A stretch of 13,101 bases of DNA from Bacteroidales bacterium (GTDB lineage: Bacteria > Bacteroidota > Bacteroidia > Bacteroidales > UBA932), in NCBI GenBank assembly GCA_017615135.1, contig JAGAAU010000198.1, positions 1 to 13,101 of the forward strand, in the 5' to 3' direction. The notes under the pieces were generated by a model, which saw nothing but the letters and a program-made list of their open reading frames with translations, made no database searches and was not told where the DNA came from. This document shows, in pieces, positions 1 to 6,916 of this stretch (position 1 is its first letter; each line of letters starts with the position of its first letter). The position numbers and the translations under genes were made by a program.

Positions 1-971
1 CCCATGGCACGGTAGTATTCGCAAATGGTCATTGCCGTGTAGACCGAGGCCTCGCGGGCCGCCACAGGCATGTTGGAAGTGTTGCAGATGATGGTGGTAC
101 GTTCCATCAGCTTGCGGCCGGTGTGCGGATCTACCAGCTCGGGGAACTCGGTGAAAATCTCCACCACCTCGTTGGCGCGTTCGCCGCAGGCGGCCATTAC
201 TATCACGTCAGCCACGCCCTGCTTGGCTATAGCGTGCTGAAGAACGGTCTTTCCGCATCCGAAGGGCCCGGGGATGAATCCGGTGCCGCCCTCGGCTATG
301 GGGTTGAAACTGTCTATTACGCGCACTCCCGTTTCCATGATTTTCTGCGGACGCGGTTTCTCGCGATATGCCTTTATAGCCACTTTGGCGGGCCATTTCT
401 GCATCATCGTAACATCGTGGTCCACTCCCTCGGCATCGGTCAGTACGGCTATTCGGTCGCTTACCTTATAGCTCCCTGCCGCCGCAACGCTCTTTACGGT
501 GTATTCTCCCTTGAAGTTGAAGGGCACCATTATTTTGTGGGGCAGCCAGCCTTCCTTTACCTCTCCCAGCCAGTCTGCGGCGCGCACTTTGTCGCCGGCT
601 GCGGCCAGGGGAGTGAAGTCCCAGAGTTTATTCAAATCTAGCGGGGCTGTGTATTCACCCCTTTTCAGGAACACCCCTTCCATGGTGGTGAGGTCGTTCT
701 CCAGACCGTCGTAGATGCTGGACAGCAGCCCGGGGCCTAGAGTAACTTCGAGCATCCTGCCCAGAAATTCCACTTTGTCTCCGTTCTTCAGCCCGCGGGT
801 GCTCTCAAACACCTGCACGGAAGCCTTGTTGCCGCTGAACTTGATTACTTCGGCCAGCAGGGGAGTGCCGCCTGCGTGTACGCTGCAGAGTTCGTTCTCG
901 GCCACCGGGCCGTCTACCTGCACCGTAACGAGGTTGGAAACTATTCCTGTTACAATTCCTGATGTTGCCAT
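1..971 (-). CDS. atpA: V-type ATP synthase subunit A, catalytic (3' end outside window)
   Basis: This is the catalytic nucleotide-binding subunit of the V/A-type ATPase, part of the cytoplasmic A3B3 head that couples ATP hydrolysis or synthesis to ion transport across the inner membrane. The first 323 codons are present and the frame runs off the window. Visible features are an N-terminal beta-barrel domain (about residues 1-70), the bulge region typical of V/A-type A subunits (about 110-200), the Walker A loop GPFGCGKT at 235-242, the GER-x-NE motif near 263-268, and the conserved stretch SNMPVAAREASVYT near 299-312. The ATG at 971-969 directly follows the TAA of the DUF2764 gene with no spacer, which implies cotranscription and probably translational coupling. 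The full protein is usually about 580-590 residues. The assignment is secure. Whether the ion is H+ or Na+ cannot be told, because the membrane subunits lie outside the window. Confidence 0.97.
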   Translation of the reverse strand, partial: MATSGIVTGIVSNLVTVQVDGPVAENELCSVHAGGTPLLAEVIKFSGNKASVQVFESTRGLKNGDKVEFLGRMLEVTLGPGLLSSIYDGLENDLTTMEGVFLKRGEYTAPLDLNKLWDFTPLAAAGDKVRAADWLGEVKEGWLPHKIMVPFNFKGEYTVKSVAAAGSYKVSDRIAVLTDAEGVDHDVTMMQKWPAKVAIKAYREKPRPQKIMETGVRVIDSFNPIAEGGTGFIPGPFGCGKTVLQHAIAKQGVADVIVMAACGERANEVVEIFTEFPELVDPHTGRKLMERTTIICNTSNMPVAAREASVYTAMTICEYYRAM

Positions 972-1553
972 TTATTCCTTTGTTTTTCTTATTTCCTTTA
1001 CCAAATCGCGGAAGATTTCCCGCCCGGTGGCGGGATCCAGTTTCTGCCAGCGCTCCACCTGCCTGAGTTTCACGAGAAATCCGAGAATGAGGTCGAGATT
1101 CAGCACATCCAGGTTGTTCAGTTCGTCCACTTTCCCGCGCACCATACGGTCCAGCCCCCTCTCCCTTTCAAGTATGTCGGGCTGGGAGAGTACGGCCGAT
1201 GCCGCCGCGGCTTCGTCGAACCCGAAACCTGGATCTTCATCGTCCGAGAGGAGCACCAGATCAGTTCCTTCCGGTCTTCCCAGCCTGGAATTAAGGTATG
1301 AGACCTTGGCGTTCCGGAGTTTGCGGTCGAAGCTGAAAAATTCGCGGATGAAACGGTTGCGCTTGCCGGCGCATTCGAGGTAGAAATCCCTGTCGAGCGT
1401 GCGTCCGTCCAGGCTGCCGAGCAGAAAATCCACCAGCTCCCTGTCCTTGACGGAACACTGGGAGCGTATCTCTTCCACGATTGCCGGAACGTCTGGAGTT
1501 TCAGCCTCCTGCAGTACCGGCAAAGACGCGATTATATATTCGTAATTATTCAC
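972..1553 (-). CDS. DUF2764 family protein of the V-type ATPase operon
   Basis: This 193-residue soluble protein has no signal peptide and no membrane segment. It looks mostly helical and is rich in charged residues, with an early NNYEYIIASLP motif and a later motif SYLNSRLGRP near residues 105-114. It matches the DUF2764 family by sequence character and by position. In Bacteroidota, spirochaetes and chlamydiae a gene of this kind lies between the genes for subunits E and A. Those operons lack recognisable subunit C and F genes, which occupy this place in Thermus or Enterococcus. An inferred role is therefore a central-stalk or assembly component. The start is GTG at 1553, inside the end of the subunit E gene (an 8-base overlap), and the stop abuts the subunit A start. 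Family assignment is good; function is unknown. Confidence 0.88.
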   Translation of the reverse strand: MNNYEYIIASLPVLQEAETPDVPAIVEEIRSQCSVKDRELVDFLLGSLDGRTLDRDFYLECAGKRNRFIREFFSFDRKLRNAKVSYLNSRLGRPEGTDLVLLSDDEDPGFGFDEAAAASAVLSQPDILERERGLDRMVRGKVDELNNLDVLNLDLILGFLVKLRQVERWQKLDPATGREIFRDLVKEIRKTKE

Positions 1554-2151
1554 CGAACAGAATCTTTCTCGTTACCGGTCTGAGGTATGATGAGATGAGG
1601 TCTGTGAAGGTTTCGTCGCTGAAATCCACGTACCAGCTGCCGTCTGCGGGGCCTATCTTGAACCCGCCCGCAAGCCTGGATGAGAATTTTCCCTCCACTC
1701 CGTGCTTCAGTTTGGCGGCAAGGCTGCCCCGGAGCCATGGTTCAAGCTCTCCCTGGAGTTTTTCCGGCAGCACGAGGGAAAGGTCCTGCGAGCTTTCGCT
1801 GTCGAAGCGTGCGGCCACTGCGCTGATTATTTCTTTCATGAAAGCCGCATCCGAGCAGAGTTCCTTCACCGGGGCTGTTGCCGACATGGTAACTACTCCC
1901 TCGATATCCTTCTTGCTGGCCTGCAGGGCCTGTTTTGATGCGGTTATTACGTCCGATTCCGCTTTCTTGCGAAGGGCTTCAGCCTGCGAGCGGGCCTCGG
2001 CCACCAGCCTTTCCGCTTCTTTTTGGGCTTCGGCTACCAGCCTGTCTGCTTCTTCGCGTGCCTGGGCGAGTATCCTTTCGCCCTCTTCCTTACCCTTGGC
2101 CAGACCTTCGCTGTAGAGTCTGTCGGTAAGTTCCTGCAATTTATTCTGCAT
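1546..2151 (-). CDS. atpE: V-type ATP synthase subunit E (peripheral stalk)
   Basis: This 201-residue subunit belongs to the peripheral stalk, which holds the A3B3 head against the membrane subunit I. Residues 1 to about 75 form a long charged helix rich in Ala, Glu, Arg and Lys with heptad-like spacing, for example KEEGERILAQAREEADRLV, as expected for the coiled coil that pairs with a partner helix. The rest is the C-terminal globular domain that contacts the head. The length is normal for the family. The ATG at 2151-2149 has no clear Shine-Dalgarno sequence. The gene overlaps the DUF2764 start by 8 bases and begins 11 bases after the stop of the hydrolase fusion gene. It is normally the first gene of this ATPase operon. 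The symbol atpE is also used for the F-type c subunit; ntpE is a synonym here. Confidence 0.93.
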   Translation of the reverse strand: MQNKLQELTDRLYSEGLAKGKEEGERILAQAREEADRLVAEAQKEAERLVAEARSQAEALRKKAESDVITASKQALQASKKDIEGVVTMSATAPVKELCSDAAFMKEIISAVAARFDSESSQDLSLVLPEKLQGELEPWLRGSLAAKLKHGVEGKFSSRLAGGFKIGPADGSWYVDFSDETFTDLISSYLRPVTRKILFGE

Positions 2152-2162
2152 TTTATCTTGTA

Positions 2163-4799
2163 TTATTTCTGTTCTTTAGCACCCAGAATCTGCCTTGCAA
2201 GCAGCGGGCTGTTTGTGGTTATGGCATCTACACCGGCATTTGCCGAGGCCTTGATGTCATTTTCTCCGTTCACCGTCCATACATTCACGCTCATGCCACG
2301 TGCGTGGGCGTCTTCAATCCATTCAGGATGCTGCATTAGCACCTGATATTTATAATCCAGTCCGTTGATTCCGGCCGATTCCAGCCTTGCCGGCGCGTAG
2401 TTCCCGCTGAGGTACTGGCAGGTGAACTCCGGCGCAATCCTGGCTATCTCGGAGCAGATGTGCCAGCTGAAGGAAATGAAAACCACTTTGGAAGGATCCC
2501 AGAGCCCGTGGGCCTTGACGGCCTCCAGCGTTTTGGAGAGCAGCAGGTCTTCCCTGGTGTAATCTTTCTGCTTTTTCAGCTCTATTACCAGCACGGTTCC
2601 GCCCTTCTCGCCCTGGGTGAGGTATTCATCCAGGCTGGGCCGCCTTTCGCCGTTGGGCAGGGTAAAGGCCGCGAGGGTTTCAAAATTGTTGTCTTCAATC
2701 GCCAGCCCGGCTATCTTCGCATCGTGGTTCACTATCACCACGTTATCGGCGGTGAGGTGAATGTCGAACTCGGAGCCCCACACTCCGGCTTTCTGAGCGC
2801 TGCGGAGCGATGCTATGGAATTCTCGCTGAACCCTGCCTCTTCGCAGTTCCAGAAGCCGCGGTGAGCCACTATCGCGGTCTTTCCGCTGAATCCGGCAGC
2901 CGGGAATTTTTTGCCGGCCCCAAGGGAGGATATCACCGATGTGTTGATGGCGTTCAGGCTCGCTTCGTTAACCTTGATGACCTTGCGGTCGTAGGTCATG
3001 ATGCCGTTCACCTCCACTTCCACGTCCGTGGTTTGGGTATAGACGGCAGCACTGCAGCCCGTCTTGATATAGTCCTTGAGTATGCGGGCGAAGTCTTCAT
3101 ACTGGTCCAGGACTTCCTGGCCGCTGTGCTTCACTCCGCCGTAACCCCAGTTTTTGTCGCTTATCTTCCAGAGGTGTCCGTCTACCGGCCAGCCAATTCC
3201 GCCGTATTCCCCGAGCACGTTTACGACCTTTCCCTCGAACGCTTTCATGGCAGGGCCGGGGTAGTGGTGCACGTCCAGTATATCTCCGAGCTCCTCAAGG
3301 CTGAAATTACCCCCGGAGGAGGGGTTGATGAGGCGGGTGGCGTCTTTGCTCCTTGTGAAGCGTACCACTTCCGGAGTGTCGAACTGGCCCCAGGCCTCGT
3401 TGAAGGGTACCCAAACCACTATGCTCTGGAAGCATTTCAGACAGTCCATTATCTCGCCCCACTCCTTGTAGTAATTGTCTTTCCATTCCTGCGGAACCGT
3501 GCAGTCCGTGCCTCCGATGAAAGAGTCGCTGGCCCAGACGTTGGTCTGCATATCCTTGAGCTCCTGGCTGCGGTTCAAGGCCCTTCCGTTGCGCTTGCCG
3601 CCGTGGTCTGCTATGCTGGGCATATCCTGCCAGACCATGATGCCGAGTTTGTCGCACCACCAGTACCAGCGGGCAGGCTCCACCTTGATGTGCTTGCGGA
3701 TCATGTTGAATCCCCAGGCCTTGGTGCGCTCTATATCGTAGCGAAGGGCTTCATCGGTGGGGGCGGTGTAAAGGCCGTCCGGCCACCAGCCCTGGTCCAG
3801 CGGGCCGTACTGGAAGAGTATCTCGTTGTTCAGTGCCAGCCGGTTGAATTTGTTGGGGGTGCTTTCCTTAATTACGGAAATCTTGCGCATCGCCGTATAG
3901 CCTTTAACCGCATCGGTGGCGCTTCCATTTTGCGACAGGCTTATTTCTATATCGTACAGGAAAGGTGAATCGGGGCTCCAGAGTCTGGGTTTCTCCACTT
4001 TGAATACGGGATTCTCTCCGTCGGCCTCGGCTATCTTCACCCCGTCTTCATACAGGCAGCTGTGAAGCTCGCCTTCTCCGGGTTCGGATGTGCTGATATT
4101 CAGGCTTATGGTGCCGGCATCTATATCTGAAACTGCGAGGTAATTTTCGATGTGGTTGGCGGCTACAGGTTCCATCCATACGGTCTGCCAGATGCCGGTA
4201 ACGGGTGTGTACCATATTCCGACTGGCATCATCCACTGCTTGCCCCTGGGCTGCCAGGAAGAATCGGTGGCGTCCTGCACCTTAACCCGCAGGGTTTGCT
4301 TTCCGCTCTTCTTCAGGTAGGGGGTGATGTCGAAGCTGAAGGGTGCGTATCCGCCGGTGTGCTCTCCCACCTTGCTGCCGTTAACCCAGACGTCGGCCTT
4401 CCAGTCTACCGCGCCGAAGTGCAGCAGAATATTGCCGGAACGCCATTTTGAGGGTATGCTGAAACTGCGCTCGTACCAGAGAGCCTCATGCTCGTTCACT
4501 CCTCTGCCAACTCCGGAAAGGGAGGATTCCACTGCAAAGGGAACCAGAATGCTGCCTTCAACGCTGAAATCGGCAGATTCTGCCTCGGTGATTCCATAGT
4601 TCCAGAGACCGTTCAGGTTCATCCATTCGGCGCGCTGCATCTGCGGGCGCGGGTATTCCGGAAGAGGGTTGGCAGGGTTTACCTTTTCCGCCCATGTCGT
4701 TCTTATGTTGCTGCCTGCCGGAGCCCATTCGGGGGCTTTAGCATAGGCTGTTGAAATAGAGAGGATTAGGGCAGATATTAAACAAACGAAATTCCGCAT
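2163..4799 (-). CDS. Secreted GH2 glycoside hydrolase fused to glycerophosphodiester phosphodiesterase
   Basis: This 878-residue exported protein has two enzyme domains. Residues 1-20 are a signal peptide ending ISTAYA; no lipobox is seen. Residues about 40-210 form the jelly-roll sugar-binding domain of glycoside hydrolase family 2, with WVNGSKVGEHTGGYAPFSFD at 138-157. Residues about 215-305 form an immunoglobulin-like domain. Residues about 310-600 form the TIM barrel, with GFNMIRKH at 363-370, the likely acid/base E468 in VPFNEAWG, and the likely nucleophile E531 in LGEYGG. Residues about 640-875 form a complete glycerophosphodiester phosphodiesterase domain: H646-R647, E659-N660, the metal ligands E677 and D679, N691-H692-D693, E740, and the late WTVN motif at 841-844. 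The family 2 sugar specificity cannot be read from sequence. By inference the pair degrades glycosylated glycerophosphodiesters such as teichoic-acid or glycolipid fragments in the periplasm or outside the cell. Confidence 0.93.
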   Translation of the reverse strand: MRNFVCLISALILSISTAYAKAPEWAPAGSNIRTTWAEKVNPANPLPEYPRPQMQRAEWMNLNGLWNYGITEAESADFSVEGSILVPFAVESSLSGVGRGVNEHEALWYERSFSIPSKWRSGNILLHFGAVDWKADVWVNGSKVGEHTGGYAPFSFDITPYLKKSGKQTLRVKVQDATDSSWQPRGKQWMMPVGIWYTPVTGIWQTVWMEPVAANHIENYLAVSDIDAGTISLNISTSEPGEGELHSCLYEDGVKIAEADGENPVFKVEKPRLWSPDSPFLYDIEISLSQNGSATDAVKGYTAMRKISVIKESTPNKFNRLALNNEILFQYGPLDQGWWPDGLYTAPTDEALRYDIERTKAWGFNMIRKHIKVEPARWYWWCDKLGIMVWQDMPSIADHGGKRNGRALNRSQELKDMQTNVWASDSFIGGTDCTVPQEWKDNYYKEWGEIMDCLKCFQSIVVWVPFNEAWGQFDTPEVVRFTRSKDATRLINPSSGGNFSLEELGDILDVHHYPGPAMKAFEGKVVNVLGEYGGIGWPVDGHLWKISDKNWGYGGVKHSGQEVLDQYEDFARILKDYIKTGCSAAVYTQTTDVEVEVNGIMTYDRKVIKVNEASLNAINTSVISSLGAGKKFPAAGFSGKTAIVAHRGFWNCEEAGFSENSIASLRSAQKAGVWGSEFDIHLTADNVVIVNHDAKIAGLAIEDNNFETLAAFTLPNGERRPSLDEYLTQGEKGGTVLVIELKKQKDYTREDLLLSKTLEAVKAHGLWDPSKVVFISFSWHICSEIARIAPEFTCQYLSGNYAPARLESAGINGLDYKYQVLMQHPEWIEDAHARGMSVNVWTVNGENDIKASANAGVDAITTNSPLLARQILGAKEQK

Positions 4800-4816
4800 G
4801 GTCTATTTTCTTTGGT

Positions 4817-4824
4817 TAGGTTTG
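4817..4824 (+). promoter_or_regulatory. Putative -7 box of the RelA/SpoT homologue gene
   Basis: TAGGTTTG at this position matches the Bacteroidota -7 consensus TAnnTTTG exactly. No good TTTG lies at -33; only a weak TTCC near 4792-4795 is found. A start of transcription near 4831 would give a leader of about 50 bases to the ATG at 4881. It would lie downstream of the alternative TTG codon at 4812, which argues against that codon as the start. Confidence 0.45.
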
Positions 4825-4857
4825 CGAATATACTCAATTTTTCCGACATTAGCGAAA
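4825..4857 (-). promoter_or_regulatory. Putative promoter of the GH2-GDPD gene
   Basis: On the minus strand, TATATTCG at 4832-4825 is one base off the Bacteroidota -7 consensus TAnnTTTG. A TTTCG at 4857-4853 lies 21 bases upstream as a weak -33 element. Transcription would start about 25 bases before the ATG at 4799. The box directly abuts the opposing -7 box of the RelA/SpoT gene. Confidence 0.4.
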
Positions 4858-4880
4858 CCTTTTTGAGAAGTAAGTTGGAA

Positions 4881-6749
4881 ATGGAAGAAAACGTTCAGGA
4901 GAGAATTCAGACTGCCGCGAACGAGGTGTTCGAGGCCATGGCTCCAAGGGTGAGCGCCGAAGACCTTTCCCGCATACGCAGGGCGTTCGAGTTCGCGCGT
5001 GCCGCGCATGAGGGACAGAAGCGCATGTCCGGAGAGCCGTACATAATGCACCCCATCGCCGTTGCCAGGATTGTGGCCAAAGAGCTGGAGTTGGATGCCA
5101 ATCCGGTAATCGCGGCGTTCCTTCACGATGTGGTGGAGGATACAGATGCCACCATAGAAGACATCCGCACGCAGTTCGGAGACGATGTGGCCTTCCTGGT
5201 AGATGCAGTTACCAAACGCAAGAAGGAGAAGTACGAGTACACCAAGCAGGTGGATAATTTCCGCCAGATAATAGAGTCCGTACACTACGATGTGCGAGCC
5301 CTCCTTGTAAAACTGTCCGACCGGCTGCACAATATGCGTACCCTGGACAGCATGCGGCCCGACAAGCAGATGAAAATAGCGGGGGAGACCGATTTCTTCT
5401 ACGCTCCGCTCGCAAACCGTCTGGGGCTCTATCCTCTCAAATCCGAGCTGGAGAACCTTTCCTTCCGTTACCGCTGCCCCCGGGAGTTCGTGGAGCTCGA
5501 GCAGCAACTCGCCCAGGACCGGGAGCGCACTGCGAAGGCAGTGGAAGAATTCTCCTCTGAAATCCGCGCAATACTGCTCGAAAAGGGAATAGAAGTTCGC
5601 ACAGAAACGCGCTACCGCAAGCCCTACAGCATCTGGAGGGACATGCAGGAAGACGGGGTGAATTTCTCGCACGTAGATTTCAAACACTACATCAGGGTTA
5701 TCTATTCGCTTCAGGGAGACCAGTGGTCCGAGAAGGATATGAGCCTGTATATCTACTCCCTGCTCTCCAGCCGTTTCCAGGAAAAGCCCGGCAGTATCAC
5801 CAACTATATAGACCATCCCAAAGATAACGGCTATCAGGGCTTCCATGTAACCATGCTCAACCGCCAGGGTGCCTGGGAGCAGCTGCATATCTCCTCAGAG
5901 CGCATGATGCGCAACGCCCGTCTGGGCTGTGTGGTAGAGAGAGACGAGGCCTGGCTGGAACGCTTCAAGGCAGTGCTTCAGGATATGGCGGAGCATCTGA
6001 ATCCGCTGGATTTCATGGAGGGCGTAAACTCCTCATTCTATAACGAAGACATAATTGCCTATACTCCCAACGGCCGGGGCGTTATCCTTCCAAAGGGTGC
6101 CACAGCCCTGGATTTCGCTTATGAAATCCATACCGATATAGCGGAAAGGGCCAAATTTGCCCGCATCAACGGCAAACTCTTCCCGCTCAAGACCGAACTG
6201 CACCGCGGAGACTGCGTGGAGATAGGAGTTGCGGACGATGCGCGCCCCAACCCGGAATGGAAATCCTTCGTTACCACCTATAAGGCCAAAAAGCACCTGG
6301 CCAACTACCTGAAGCACCTGGGTAATTCAGATGTCGTGCGATGCCCACTCTGCCTGCCGCTTCCTGGCGACGAGGTGATAGGCTTCCGCGGGGCGGACGG
6401 CGTAATTACCATCCACAGCCGCCACTGCACCGAAGCAATCAAACTCGCATCGGAGAAGGGCGATTCCATTGTAAACCTCAATTTCAAAGAAGAACCAGAC
6501 AAAGTCTATCCCGCATCAATAAAGATTACAGCGGTAGACCGTTATCACCTGCTGCGGGACATTATAGACTGCATAGTGGAGCAGCGGCATCTTTCCATGT
6601 CGCATCTTACCACATTTACTGAAGATCAGATTGTTACCTGCGAGATAGGCATGTTCGTGCATTCAGCGGATGAATTCCAGCAAACTATTTCAGGTATCTC
6701 GGCAATTCCTGGAGTAGACGAGGTTCAGGATACTACCAGGCAACATTAG
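4881..6749 (+). CDS. Long RelA/SpoT homologue, probable (p)ppGpp hydrolase with degenerate synthetase domain
   Basis: This 622-residue protein has the full long-RSH domain order. The HD hydrolase domain (about 35-165) keeps H57, H82-D83, E86-D87, D147 and N151, in HP, HDVVEDT and LSDRLHN motifs. The synthetase domain (about 240-350) keeps the fold and the DNGYQGFH motif, but its key positions have changed. The substrate-binding GRPKHIYS region reads TRYRKPYS, the metal-binding Asp position has shifted in FKHYIRV, and the EVQIRT catalytic motif reads QLHISS. A TGS domain (about 391-452), a zinc-finger-like region (C488, C491, H515, C516) and a C-terminal ACT domain (about 540-620) follow. By inference it degrades (p)ppGpp and lacks or has little synthesis activity, like the SpoT-type second RSH of Bacteroidales. 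The open frame extends to a TTG at 4812; the ATG at 4881 is preferred because the intervening residues look non-conserved and overlap the promoter. Confidence 0.93.
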   Translation: MEENVQERIQTAANEVFEAMAPRVSAEDLSRIRRAFEFARAAHEGQKRMSGEPYIMHPIAVARIVAKELELDANPVIAAFLHDVVEDTDATIEDIRTQFGDDVAFLVDAVTKRKKEKYEYTKQVDNFRQIIESVHYDVRALLVKLSDRLHNMRTLDSMRPDKQMKIAGETDFFYAPLANRLGLYPLKSELENLSFRYRCPREFVELEQQLAQDRERTAKAVEEFSSEIRAILLEKGIEVRTETRYRKPYSIWRDMQEDGVNFSHVDFKHYIRVIYSLQGDQWSEKDMSLYIYSLLSSRFQEKPGSITNYIDHPKDNGYQGFHVTMLNRQGAWEQLHISSERMMRNARLGCVVERDEAWLERFKAVLQDMAEHLNPLDFMEGVNSSFYNEDIIAYTPNGRGVILPKGATALDFAYEIHTDIAERAKFARINGKLFPLKTELHRGDCVEIGVADDARPNPEWKSFVTTYKAKKHLANYLKHLGNSDVVRCPLCLPLPGDEVIGFRGADGVITIHSRHCTEAIKLASEKGDSIVNLNFKEEPDKVYPASIKITAVDRYHLLRDIIDCIVEQRHLSMSHLTTFTEDQIVTCEIGMFVHSADEFQQTISGISAIPGVDEVQDTTRQH

Positions 6750-6757
6750 AAAATTTG

Positions 6758-6845
6758 CGGAGAGACAGGGATTCGAACCCTGGATACCCTTTGGGGGTAC
6801 ACGCGCTTTCCAGACGCGCCTCTTCAGCCACTCGAGCATCTCTCC
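6758..6845 (-). tRNA. tRNA-Ser (anticodon GGA)
   Basis: The 88-base gene folds fully. The acceptor stem is GGAGAGA with TCTCTCC and discriminator G. There is a short D stem. The anticodon stem carries the loop CTGGAAA with anticodon GGA at 6811-6809. A long variable arm has the stem TACCC/GGGTA, typical of tRNA-Ser, and the T arm is CAGGG-TTCGAAT-CCCTG. It reads the serine codons UCC and UCU. The CCA end is not encoded: after the discriminator the DNA reads CAAA. It converges on the RelA/SpoT gene with eight bases between the stop codon and the tRNA 3' end. Confidence 0.97.
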
Positions 6846-6855
6846 GAAGGGGATG

Positions 6856-6886
6856 CAAAGTTAGCTATTAATTATAACTTTCCAAA
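6856..6886 (-). promoter_or_regulatory. Promoter of tRNA-Ser
   Basis: On the minus strand a TTTG (6886-6883) is followed by exactly 19 bases and then TAACTTTG (6863-6856). This is a full match to the Bacteroidota housekeeping promoter (TTTG, N19, TAnnTTTG). The predicted start lies a few bases before the tRNA 5' end at 6845, so the leader is very short. The tRNA is therefore independently transcribed and does not depend on the upstream surface-protein operon. Confidence 0.8.
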
Positions 6887-6893
6887 TTTCGGA

Positions 6894-6915
6894 GCCATTT
6901 ATTTGTGAAAATGGC
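6894..6915 (-). terminator. Small hairpin after the surface-protein operon, possible weak terminator
   Basis: The 7-base arms GCCATTT and AAATGGC enclose an 8-base loop and begin one base after the TAG stop codon of the last operon gene. No run of T follows in the minus direction (TCCGAAATTTGG), so it is not a classical intrinsic terminator. It may stabilise the 3' end of the message or do nothing. Confidence 0.3.
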
Positions 6916-6916
6916 G

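Noticed and set aside
123..714. Plus-strand open frames opposite the ATPase subunit A gene
   Set aside because: They overlap the highly conserved subunit A reading frame and have no recognisable features.
2460..3968. A 502-codon open frame on the plus strand opposite the hydrolase gene
   Set aside because: It lies wholly within a gene with clear domain signatures, has no recognisable domain, and reads as a by-product of codon bias in the opposing frame.
4812..4880. TTG at 4812 as the start of the RelA/SpoT homologue
   Set aside because: It would add 23 residues with no RSH similarity and overlap an exact -7 box. The ATG at 4881 fits the family N terminus.
4803..5888. A 361-codon open frame on the minus strand opposite the RelA/SpoT gene
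   Set aside because: The composition is a mirror of the RSH reading frame and shows no domain of its own; the RSH motifs are unambiguous.
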